Assembly (NCBI GenBank): GCA_050252415.1
Contig: JBFWKZ010000140.1
Span: 1 to 5,605 of the forward strand
Direction of reading: 5' to 3'
Source of the DNA: Heteroscillospira sp050252415
GTDB taxonomy: Bacteria; Bacillota; Clostridia; Oscillospirales; Oscillospiraceae
DNA length: 5,605 nucleotides
Positions 1 to 5,002 of the stretch are shown here, one piece after another. Numbering within the stretch: position 1 is the stretch's first letter; each line of letters starts with the position of its first letter. Under the pieces are notes generated by a model. The model was not told where the DNA came from. It saw only the letters and a list, made by a program, of their open reading frames with translations, and did not search any database. The position numbers were made by a program, and so were the translations under genes.

Positions 1-854
1 AAATCGTCATCCGGCTTCTGGACCGGAGCGCCGTTATCGTCAGCAAGCATGAGCTTGGTTTTTCCGATAAAAACCTGAAAGTTTTTGAAGAAATCATTCA
101 AAACCCGAACGGCATCATTCTGGTAACCGGCCCGACGGGTTCCGGTAAGACCACAACGCTTTATGCCATTCTCAAAGAGCTGAACACGATCGGCCGGAAT
201 ATCATTACGATTGAAGACCCGGTGGAGTACCGACTGGCCGGCATCAATCAGTCCCAGGTCAATGTAAAGGCCGGTTATACTTTCGCATCCGGCCTACGCT
301 CTATTTTGCGTCAGGATCCCGACATCATCATGATCGGTGAGATTCGTGATGCCGAGACGGCCGAAATTGCCGTCCGGGCCGCCATTACCGGCCATCTGGT
401 ATTGAGTACGATCCATACGAACGATTCCGTCTCCACGATTTCCCGGCTGCTCGATATGGGCGTCGAGGGCTATATGGTATCCAGCGCGCTGGTCGGCGTT
501 ATCTCACAGCGGCTGGTCCGAAAGGTCTGCAACAACTGCAAGGAGGAATACCATCCCTCTGTCAGCGAAAAGCAAATTTTGGGCATTGACGACGACAATA
601 CGGTGCTGTACCGGGCGAAGGGCTGCGCCGCATGTGGGACTTGCGGCTACAAGGGGCGAACGGCCATTCATGAAATACTGCCGATGCGCGCCAAGATCAA
701 GGAGGCCATTGACCTCGGAAGACCGATGGGCGAGATCAAGCAGCTTGCTCAGGAACTTGGTATGGCGACGCTGCAGGACAGCTGCCGGGAGCTTGTTTTA
801 AATGGGGTGACGACCATGGACGAGTTGGTCCGCGTAACGTTTTCAATGGATTGA
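1..854 (+). CDS. pilB: Type IV pilus extension ATPase PilB (GspE/PulE family), 3' part only
   Basis: The gene is open at the left edge; the reading frame starts at base 3 and ends with TGA at 852-854, giving about 283 C-terminal residues. The visible part is the RecA-like ATPase core. It shows Walker A GPTGSGKTT (129-155), the Asp box around the TIEDPVEY segment, Walker B DIIMIGE (321-341) followed by IRD, and the His box TGHLVLSTIHTND (387-425). Next comes the zinc-binding tetracysteine region: CNNC at 528-539 and CAAC at 624-635, then CGYKGR. The tetracysteine marks an assembly (PilB/GspE) rather than a retraction (PilT) ATPase. The family hydrolyses ATP at the cytoplasmic face of the platform protein to drive pilin polymerisation. 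pilT follows after 10 nt and pilC after that, so a pilus role is preferred over type II secretion. The N-terminal domain is outside the window. An extra Cys (642-644) replaces the usual Thr of TGY.GR. Confidence 0.95.
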   Translation, partial: IVIRLLDRSAVIVSKHELGFSDKNLKVFEEIIQNPNGIILVTGPTGSGKTTTLYAILKELNTIGRNIITIEDPVEYRLAGINQSQVNVKAGYTFASGLRSILRQDPDIIMIGEIRDAETAEIAVRAAITGHLVLSTIHTNDSVSTISRLLDMGVEGYMVSSALVGVISQRLVRKVCNNCKEEYHPSVSEKQILGIDDDNTVLYRAKGCAACGTCGYKGRTAIHEILPMRAKIKEAIDLGRPMGEIKQLAQELGMATLQDSCRELVLNGVTTMDELVRVTFSMD

Positions 855-864
855 AAGGTGCTTT

Positions 865-1914
865 ATGGGTATTAAGGATTATCTGGCGCAGGCAATGGCA
901 TTGGATGCTTCCGATTTGCATATTACGACCGGCGAGCCGCCGATCCTGCGCATTGATGGCGTGCTTGTCCCAATCGGGGAGACGCCTCTGACATATGACG
1001 ACACAAGGAAAATGACAAAAGAAGCGTTAAACCCTGAGCGCTTTGCCCAACTCGATGCGGCGGGCGAACAGGATTTCGCGTTGGGACTAAGCGGCGTGGG
1101 CCGTTTCCGTGTCAATGCTTATAAGCAGCGCGGCAGCTACAGCTTGGCGTTCCGCACCGTCCACAGCGATATACCGGCTATGGAAAAGCTTGGGCTTCCA
1201 CCTGCGGCCCAAGAACTCACGCAAAAGAAACGCGGTCTGGTATTGGTCACAGGTGCGACAGGCTCCGGTAAGTCGACGACCCTCGCCGCTATGATCGACC
1301 GCATCAATTCAGAGCGAAGCTGCCACATTATAACCTTGGAAGACCCTATCGAATATTTACACAGGCATAAAAATAGTATGGTGAACCAGCGTGAGGTCGG
1401 CAGCGATACAGAGAGCTTTACGAGCGGCCTGCGCGCCGCTCTGCGTGAAGACCCGGACGTTATTCTGGTCGGTGAAATGCGTGATCTCGATACCATTTCC
1501 ATCGCCCTTACCGCTGCCGAAACCGGTCATCTGGTCCTTTCAACGCTGCATACCATGGGCGCGGCCAATACCGTTGACCGTATCATCGATATTTTCCCGC
1601 CGAATCAACAGCCAATGGTGCGTGTCCAGCTTGCCGAGATATTAAACGGCATTATCTATCAGCAGCTTATCAAGCGAAGCGATACGAAAGGCCGAGTTGG
1701 CGCGTTTGAGGTCATGATCGCCACAAATGCGATCCGGAATCTCATCCGCGAGGGGAAAACCCATCAGATACAGTCCAATATCCAGACCGGCGCCAAGTTT
1801 GGTATGCAGACCATGGACAATGCTCTGACCGACCTCTGTCACAGGGGCCTTATCTCGAGAGATTCCGCCCTGACATACTCTTTTGACTATAATTACATCA
1901 AAACTCAGCTGTAA
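865..1914 (+). CDS. pilT: Type IV pilus retraction ATPase PilT
   Basis: This complete protein of 349 residues has the usual PilT length. It has an N-terminal PAS-like domain with DASDLHITTGEPP (14-26), Walker A GATGSGKST (130-138), the Asp box TLEDPIEY (157-164), Walker B VILVGE (199-204) with MRD, and the His box TAAETGHLVLSTLHT (216-230, His222 and His229). The C-terminal motif AIRNLIREGK (289-298) is diagnostic for PilT. There is no tetracysteine zinc motif. The family forms a cytoplasmic hexamer that powers pilus disassembly, hence twitching motility or surface pulling. The start at 865 is supported by GAAAGGTG at 853-860, which overlaps the pilB stop; the 10-nt gap suggests coupled translation with pilB. 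The family call and the retraction subtype rest on clear motifs; actual retraction in this organism is inferred. Confidence 0.96.
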   Translation: MGIKDYLAQAMALDASDLHITTGEPPILRIDGVLVPIGETPLTYDDTRKMTKEALNPERFAQLDAAGEQDFALGLSGVGRFRVNAYKQRGSYSLAFRTVHSDIPAMEKLGLPPAAQELTQKKRGLVLVTGATGSGKSTTLAAMIDRINSERSCHIITLEDPIEYLHRHKNSMVNQREVGSDTESFTSGLRAALREDPDVILVGEMRDLDTISIALTAAETGHLVLSTLHTMGAANTVDRIIDIFPPNQQPMVRVQLAEILNGIIYQQLIKRSDTKGRVGAFEVMIATNAIRNLIREGKTHQIQSNIQTGAKFGMQTMDNALTDLCHRGLISRDSALTYSFDYNYIKTQL

Positions 1915-1939
1915 TTCATAACTATCAAATGCTTTATCC

Positions 1940-1947
1940 AGGAGGTG
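1940..1947 (+). promoter_or_regulatory. Ribosome binding site that sets the pilC start
   Basis: AGGAGGTG is a near-complete match to the anti-Shine-Dalgarno. It lies 11 nt before ATG 1959 but after the in-frame ATG at 1929. The 1929 start would place this site inside the coding region and would add ten residues (MLYPGGAFNS) that do not fit PilC N-termini. The start at 1959 gives MPLYSYKA, the usual PilC beginning. Confidence 0.85.
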
Positions 1948-1958
1948 CCTTTAACTCA

Positions 1959-3164
1959 ATGCCACTGTATAGTTACAAAGCGATGACGGACAAAGGCGTC
2001 CTGAAGGAAGGCAGCGAGTCAGCCGATACCTTGACCGATATGACTTCCCGTCTGCGGCAAAGGCACTTATTCCCCGTCAGTATTGAAGAGGTTATAACCG
2101 GAACGGACATCACGATGCTTCCCTTATTCGGGAGAGTGCGCGCAAAGCAGCTTTCCATATATTGCCGCCAGTTTGCCGCCATGCTCACCTCCGGCGTTAC
2201 GATCGTCAACTGTCTGGATATTCTGCGGCAGCAGACCCAGAACAGACGTCTGCGGGGGGTGACGGGAGAGCTCTATGAGGATGTGCAGAAGGGACTTACA
2301 TTTTCAGAGTCGCTGAAAAAGCACCGCGATGTCTTTCCAAAGCTAATGATCCAAATGATTGAGGCGGGAGAGTCAAGCGGCAGTCTGGACACGGTTATAT
2401 CGCGTGTTGCTCTGCATTATGAAAAGGAAAACCGGATCAACAGCCGGATAAAAAGCGCTATGATCTATCCCGCCGTCCTGGCTGTCATCTGCGTTGTGGT
2501 TGTGATATTTCTCTTGACAAACATCATGCCGACTTTTATCGGTATGTTCCAGAGCAGCGGTGTGGCGATACCCGGACCGACGCGTTTTCTGCTCGCCATA
2601 AGCAATGCGCTTCAGCATTACTGGTATATTTTTCTGCTCATCATTATTGCCGTGGTGTTTCTATTCCGTCGCTATGCCGCTTCCCGCAAAGGGCGGCTCA
2701 AGCTGGATGAGCTGAAGCTGCGCCTTCCGATTATCAAGGGCCTGGTCCAGAAGACGGCGAGTGCCAGGTTTACAAGGACGATGGCGACCCTGCTGGCCAG
2801 CGGCATCCCGCTGCTGCAGGCCATGGAGAATACGGCCGGAGCGGTCGGAAACGCCGCTATTGAGGAAGTTATCCTGGCGGCCAGAGAGGATGTCCGAAAG
2901 GGCACCGAGCTCTCCGTGCCCATCCGGCGGGCGGGGTGCTTTCCGCCCATGGTGCACAGCATGATCGAGATCGGCGAGGAGTCCGGCACGCTCGAAGATA
3001 TTATGGAAAAAACGGCGAATATCTACGATGAGGAAGTGGATATGGAAGTCCAGCGCCTGCTGGCCCTCATGGAGCCGTTGATGATCCTGGTGATGGCCAT
3101 CATCGTCGGGTTTATCGTTATTTCCATGATGCTGCCGATGTTCGGCATGCTGCAAACCATATAG
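1959..3164 (+). CDS. pilC: Type IV pilus inner-membrane platform protein PilC (GspF family)
   Basis: The protein has 401 residues from ATG 1959, the normal PilC length. It begins MPLYSYKAMTDKG, the typical family start. Two repeated T2SF domains are visible: the first around 68-191 (QFAAMLTSGVTI... MIEAGESSGSLD) and the second around 270-392 (FTRTMATLLASGIPLLQAM... MIEIGEESGTLEDIM). The internal repeat MIEAGESSG/MIEIGEESG is easy to see. Hydrophobic membrane segments lie at about 171-190, 222-237 and 372-392, each closing or following a domain. The family sits in the cytoplasmic membrane and couples the PilB and PilT hexamers to pilin insertion or removal. The gene follows pilT after 44 nt with a strong ribosome binding site of its own and no visible terminator between, so it is probably in the same operon. 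A GspF of type II secretion is the alternative; the adjacent pilT and pilin genes argue against it. Confidence 0.95.
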   Translation: MPLYSYKAMTDKGVLKEGSESADTLTDMTSRLRQRHLFPVSIEEVITGTDITMLPLFGRVRAKQLSIYCRQFAAMLTSGVTIVNCLDILRQQTQNRRLRGVTGELYEDVQKGLTFSESLKKHRDVFPKLMIQMIEAGESSGSLDTVISRVALHYEKENRINSRIKSAMIYPAVLAVICVVVVIFLLTNIMPTFIGMFQSSGVAIPGPTRFLLAISNALQHYWYIFLLIIIAVVFLFRRYAASRKGRLKLDELKLRLPIIKGLVQKTASARFTRTMATLLASGIPLLQAMENTAGAVGNAAIEEVILAAREDVRKGTELSVPIRRAGCFPPMVHSMIEIGEESGTLEDIMEKTANIYDEEVDMEVQRLLALMEPLMILVMAIIVGFIVISMMLPMFGMLQTI

Positions 3165-3187
3165 AATGGCGAAAAATAAATACGATA

Positions 3188-3216
3188 TTGTCAGAAATTG
3201 TAGTATATGGTATAAT
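3188..3216 (+). promoter_or_regulatory. Extended -10 sigma-A-type promoter of the pilin gene
   Basis: TTGTCA (3188-3193) and TATAAT (3211-3216) are separated by exactly 17 nt. The -10 box is preceded by TGG (3208-3210), an extended -10 (TGn). Transcription would begin near 3223, about 60 nt before the pilin ATG. No terminator is seen between pilC and this promoter, so the pilin gene could also receive read-through from the motor operon. The promoter allows separate, higher pilin expression (inference). Confidence 0.8.
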
Positions 3217-3220
3217 CAGG

Positions 3221-3255
3221 CGAAAAACGCGCGGAAGCCCATCCGGCGCGATTCG
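3221..3255 (+). promoter_or_regulatory. Hairpin in the pilin mRNA leader
   Basis: CGCGCGG (3228-3234) pairs with CCGGCGCG (3243-3250), with one bulged G (3245) and an 8-nt loop. Flanking CGAA (3221-3224) and TTCG (3252-3255) can extend it across a small internal loop. It would start only about 5 nt from the predicted 5' end and leaves the ribosome binding site free. It has no T-run after it, so it is not an intrinsic terminator for pilC. A role as a 5' stabiliser is inferred. Confidence 0.5.
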
Positions 3256-3270
3256 AAAATAAAGTCAAAA

Positions 3271-3278
3271 GAAAGGTG
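3271..3278 (+). promoter_or_regulatory. Ribosome binding site that sets the pilin start
   Basis: GAAAGGTG lies 6 nt before ATG 3285. An in-frame GTG at 3276 falls inside this site and is therefore an unlikely start. ATG 3285 gives the prepilin leader MNKFLRKRLNKKG. Confidence 0.75.
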
Positions 3279-3284
3279 AGAATA

Positions 3285-3668
3285 ATGAACAAATTTTTGA
3301 GAAAGCGTCTCAACAAAAAGGGCTTTACGCTCATTGAGCTGATCGTTGTCATTGCGATCCTCGGTATCCTCGCGGCCATCGCCGTCCCGGCCTATTCGCA
3401 GTATAAGACCAATGCTGCGGTTGCGGCAGATGCGGCAACCTGTAAGACGATTTATGATGCGGCATTAATGGCTGTGGCATCAGCTGATGGGGGAGCGTTT
3501 GATAAAGAAGCTGATGCAGAGGCTGCTACTGTCAAGCTATTGGATGGCAGTAAAATGCCGACTGCTCAGCAATCGAGTGGCAGTTTTAAAATTACATGGA
3601 CTAGTGGATTCGATGGGGTCACCAGAGTGACCTGTGGAGATGCCTATTATCCTGATAAAGCGTCCTAA
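3285..3668 (+). CDS. pilA: Type IV prepilin (probable major pilin, PilA-like)
   Basis: The prepilin has 127 residues. It has a positively charged leader of 13 residues ending KKG, then the type III (class 3) signal FTLIELIVVIAILGILAAIAVPAY (14-37). Prepilin peptidase should cut after Gly13, exposing Phe as residue 1 and placing the conserved Glu at mature position 5 (Glu18 here). The hydrophobic alpha-1 helix is the membrane anchor before assembly and the fibre core afterwards. The mature protein would be about 114 residues, short for a pilin. It has two cysteines (Cys53 and Cys117), at the start of the globular head and near the C-terminus, which could form the usual C-terminal-loop disulfide. 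Its own promoter and a strong terminator, directly after pilB-pilT-pilC, point to the abundant major subunit, but a minor pilin cannot be excluded. The prepilin peptidase gene is not in the window. Codon choice changes in the second half (see findings). Confidence 0.92.
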   Translation: MNKFLRKRLNKKGFTLIELIVVIAILGILAAIAVPAYSQYKTNAAVAADAATCKTIYDAALMAVASADGGAFDKEADAEAATVKLLDGSKMPTAQQSSGSFKITWTSGFDGVTRVTCGDAYYPDKAS

Positions 3669-3699
3669 ATTATGCTAACTCGTTTAACCTGTAAGAATC

Positions 3700-3727
3700 G
3701 CCGCCGGACTTGTCCGGCGGCTTTTTT
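3700..3727 (+). terminator. Intrinsic terminator after the pilin gene
   Basis: GCCGCCGGAC (3700-3709) and GTCCGGCGGC (3712-3721) are perfect reverse complements. In RNA this folds as a 9-bp GC-rich stem closed by a CUUG tetraloop, followed at once by six T (3722-3727). It lies 31 nt after the pilin stop and separates the pilus genes from the next operon. Confidence 0.97.
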
Positions 3728-3818
3728 ATGTTTTTGATTTATTGGCGGCAGATGGTTAGACTATTTAATATTATCTTGGGATTAATTTTTTTGTTTTTTA
3801 ATTATTTTCGGAAAAGTT

Positions 3819-3837
3819 ATTGACATATGCCTAAAAC
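3819..3837 (+). repeat. Upstream copy of a 19-bp direct repeat (candidate operator)
   Basis: The copy contains TGACATATG and ends TAAAAC. It matches the copy at 3857-3875 at 16 of 19 positions, with the start points 38 bp apart. It overlaps the -35 box (3820-3825), so a protein bound here would touch or block RNA polymerase. That it is an operator is inferred from position and repetition. Confidence 0.55.
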
Positions 3838-3847
3838 AGGGTATAAT
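3820..3847 (+). promoter_or_regulatory. Consensus sigma-A-type promoter of the DUF5320-DUF134-NifX-ATPase operon
   Basis: TTGACA (3820-3825) and TATAAT (3842-3847) both match consensus, with a 16-nt spacer. The stretch 3770-3815 upstream is very AT-rich with T-runs, like an UP element. Transcription would start near 3854, giving a leader of about 40 nt before ATG 3894. So perfect a promoter would be strongly active unless repressed, which fits the flanking repeats. Confidence 0.85.
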
Positions 3848-3856
3848 AAAGCTATA

Positions 3857-3875
3857 AATGACATATGTCGAAAAC
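3857..3875 (+). repeat. Downstream copy of the 19-bp direct repeat, with a perfect 10-bp palindrome
   Basis: This copy lies just after the predicted transcription start, at about +3 to +21. It contains GACATATGTC (3860-3869), a perfect palindrome; the upstream copy has GACATATGCC. It ends GAAAAC, directly before the ribosome binding site. A repressor bound here would block early elongation. No known regulator motif is recognised. Confidence 0.55.
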
Positions 3876-3878
3876 TTT

Positions 3879-3888
3879 AAGGAGGTGA
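3879..3888 (+). promoter_or_regulatory. Ribosome binding site that sets the DUF5320 gene start
   Basis: AAGGAGGTGA is an essentially perfect anti-Shine-Dalgarno match, 5 nt before ATG 3894. It rules out the in-frame ATG at 3858, which lies inside the repeat and only a few bases from the predicted transcription start. Confidence 0.9.
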
Positions 3889-3893
3889 ATCAC

Positions 3894-4172
3894 ATGCCGA
3901 GAAGAGATGGGACAGGCCCGATGGGGTTTGGCGCCGGAACCGGAAGAGGCTTGGGACCCTGCACGGGCAAAAATGCCGTCAAGTACGGAGCCGGCCTTGG
4001 ATTTGGCTTTGGTCTGAGCCTTGCCTGCAGACATGGGCTGAGAGGCGGCTTTGGAAGAGGCTTTGCCGCGCGGCTAACGCCCTCCGGGTCACGGAAGGCG
4101 ATACTGCTTGCGCAAAAAGACGTTTTGCAAGGACAGATCAGCGCCATTGATAAACAGATAGAAGATGTATAA
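3894..4172 (+). CDS. Small Gly/Arg-rich DUF5320 family protein
   Basis: The protein has 92 residues. Its N-terminus MPRRDGTGPMGFGAGTGRGLGPC is the family signature (MPRGDGTGPxGxGPxTGRGxGxC). The middle (31-60) is rich in Gly, Phe, Leu and Arg in short repeats (GAGLGFGFG, GLRGGFGRGF). The C-terminal 25 residues (about 67-91) form a charged amphipathic helix, probably a short coiled coil, that could self-associate. Cysteines are at 23 and 45; there is no signal peptide or clear membrane helix. The family has no established function to my knowledge. It is common in anaerobes next to NifX/NifB-like proteins and ferredoxin-type ATPases, exactly as here. As the first gene after the promoter and the strong ribosome binding site, it may be the most highly made product of the operon. 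A scaffold or accessory role in metal-cluster handling is a guess from context only. Confidence 0.82.
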   Translation: MPRRDGTGPMGFGAGTGRGLGPCTGKNAVKYGAGLGFGFGLSLACRHGLRGGFGRGFAARLTPSGSRKAILLAQKDVLQGQISAIDKQIEDV

Positions 4173-4177
4173 CCTAT

Positions 4178-4213
4178 GCGGGAATAACCGGGTAACCCCC
4201 GGGTATTCCCGGC
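4178..4213 (+). promoter_or_regulatory. Long intergenic hairpin between the DUF5320 and DUF134 genes
   Basis: GGGAATAACCGGG (4180-4192) pairs with CCCGGGTATTCCC (4198-4210) with one A-G mismatch and a 5-nt loop TAACC. C4179-G4211 adds one more pair. It is followed by only four T (4215-4218), interrupted by G, so it is at best a weak terminator. It starts 6 nt after the upstream stop and ends 8 nt before the next ribosome binding site. Partial termination, or an mRNA-processing or 3'-protection role, would make upstream and downstream products differ in amount (inference). Confidence 0.65.
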
Positions 4214-4233
4214 ATTTTGCGAGGTGAAAGAAC

Positions 4234-4614
4234 ATGCCCAGGCCAAGAAAATGGCGGAGAGTCTGCTGCCTTCCCGACAACAGCCGTTTTGGACCGCTCG
4301 ATTCTCCGGCAGACGCCGGAAATGCCGTCAATATGACGGTCGATGAATATGAGACGATACGGCTGATCGACCTGGAGGGCTTTACACAGGAACAGTGCGC
4401 AAGCCAGATGGCGATTGCGCGCACGACGGTGCAGGGAATTTACAATGAGGCCCGCAGAAAGCTTGCGCAGTCGCTTGTCAACGGGAAAGTCCTCTGGATC
4501 GAAGGCGGAGAATATAGGCTCTGCGACGGAACAGGAAAGGCCTGCGGACACGGCGGGTGCCGAAGACGCCGATGCGGAAGAGATTTTGTTGACGGCGAGG
4601 CTGAAAATAACTGA
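4234..4614 (+). CDS. DUF134 (UPF0251) helix-turn-helix protein, probable DNA-binding regulator
   Basis: The protein has 126 residues and starts MPRPRKWRRVCCLPDNSRFGP, the UPF0251 signature. Residues 35-82 (TVDEYETIRLIDLEGFTQEQCASQMAIARTTVQGIYNEARRKLAQSL) form a helix-turn-helix like sigma-70 region 4; the recognition helix is probably about 63-78. The C-terminal tail has cysteines at 97, 104, 109 and 114 amid Gly and Arg (CGHGGCRRRRC), with further Cys at 11, 12 and 55, so it may bind a metal or an Fe-S cluster. GAGGTGA (4221-4227) sits 6 nt before the ATG. The family is uncharacterised as far as I know, but a transcription-factor role is widely assumed from the fold. Because the gene sits in the operon whose promoter carries paired repeats, it is the natural candidate autoregulator, with the Cys tail as a possible sensor. 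That link is inferred. Confidence 0.88.
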   Translation: MPRPRKWRRVCCLPDNSRFGPLDSPADAGNAVNMTVDEYETIRLIDLEGFTQEQCASQMAIARTTVQGIYNEARRKLAQSLVNGKVLWIEGGEYRLCDGTGKACGHGGCRRRRCGRDFVDGEAENN

Positions 4615-4636
4615 TTTAACGAAATGGAGGATCACC

Positions 4637-5002
4637 ATGAAAATTGCAATACCGGTAGATGAGAAGACGCTGGAAACAACGGTTTGTCCTTCGTTCGGGC
4701 GGGCGCCTTTTTTCCTTTTTTACAATACGGAGACAAAGGAAACTTATTTCCTGGACAACAGCGCCGTTGCCAGCCAGGGCGGGGCGGGCATCAGAGCCGC
4801 TCAGGTTATTGCCGACCATGGGGTCAAGACCGTGCTGGCGCCCCGCTGCGGTGAAAATGCGGAAAAGGTTTTGAGCAAGGCCGAAGTTTTGGTGTATAAG
4901 ACCGTACCGGGTACGGCGCAGAAGAATATAGAAGACTTTTTGGCCGATAAGCTTGCCTTGCTGAGCGAATTTCACCCGGGATTTCACGGTCATGAAAAAT
5001 AA
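4637..5002 (+). CDS. NifX/NifB-type 'dinitrogenase iron-molybdenum cofactor' family protein
   Basis: The protein has 121 residues with the ribonuclease-H-like fold of the Nitro_FeMo-Co family (PF02579). It starts MKIAIPVDEKTLETTVCPSFGRAPFFLFY, where CPSFGRAPFF (17-26) is the family motif. The later GAGIRAAQVIADHGVKTVLAPRCGENA (49-75) is the usual GG.G...A..L...GV..v....G.nA segment. Cys17 and Cys71, and His113, His117 and His119 in the tail HPGFHGHEK, are possible metal ligands. It is a stand-alone domain, like MTH1175-type proteins and the ORP protein of Desulfovibrio, and not part of a nif cluster, so nitrogen fixation is not implied. GGAGG (4626-4630) supports ATG 4637. The gene lies 22 nt after the DUF134 gene and overlaps the ATPase gene by 11 nt, so the two products are probably made together. 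Binding a Mo, Cu or Fe-S type cluster is inferred from the family. Confidence 0.9.
   Translation: MKIAIPVDEKTLETTVCPSFGRAPFFLFYNTETKETYFLDNSAVASQGGAGIRAAQVIADHGVKTVLAPRCGENAEKVLSKAEVLVYKTVPGTAQKNIEDFLADKLALLSEFHPGFHGHEK

Noticed and set aside
1929..1958. ATG at 1929 as the pilC start
   Set aside because: It lies upstream of the strong AGGAGGTG site and adds ten residues unlike any PilC N-terminus; ATG 1959 gives MPLYSYKA.
2661..3155. A 164-codon open frame on the minus strand opposite pilC
   Set aside because: It is antisense to a clearly conserved protein, its translation is low-complexity (His, Asp and Gln rich), and it has no ribosome binding site or recognisable domain.
3276..3284. GTG at 3276 as an earlier start for the pilin
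   Set aside because: The GTG lies inside the ribosome binding site GAAAGGTG that serves ATG 3285, and the later start gives a standard prepilin leader.
3781..3804. ATTAA...TTAAT inverted repeat around the T-runs upstream of the operon promoter
   Set aside because: The stem is only 5 weak A-T pairs with a loop of 12 T/G bases; it is better explained as an AT-rich UP-like region.
3858..3893. ATG at 3858 as the start of the DUF5320 protein
   Set aside because: It falls within the repeat and almost at the predicted transcription start, with no ribosome binding site, while ATG 3894 has a perfect one and gives the family N-terminus.
3890..4638. Several overlapping minus-strand open frames across the DUF5320 and DUF134 genes
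   Set aside because: They are Pro/Ser/Arg-rich mirrors of real plus-strand genes in GC-biased sequence, overlap one another, and show no family resemblance.
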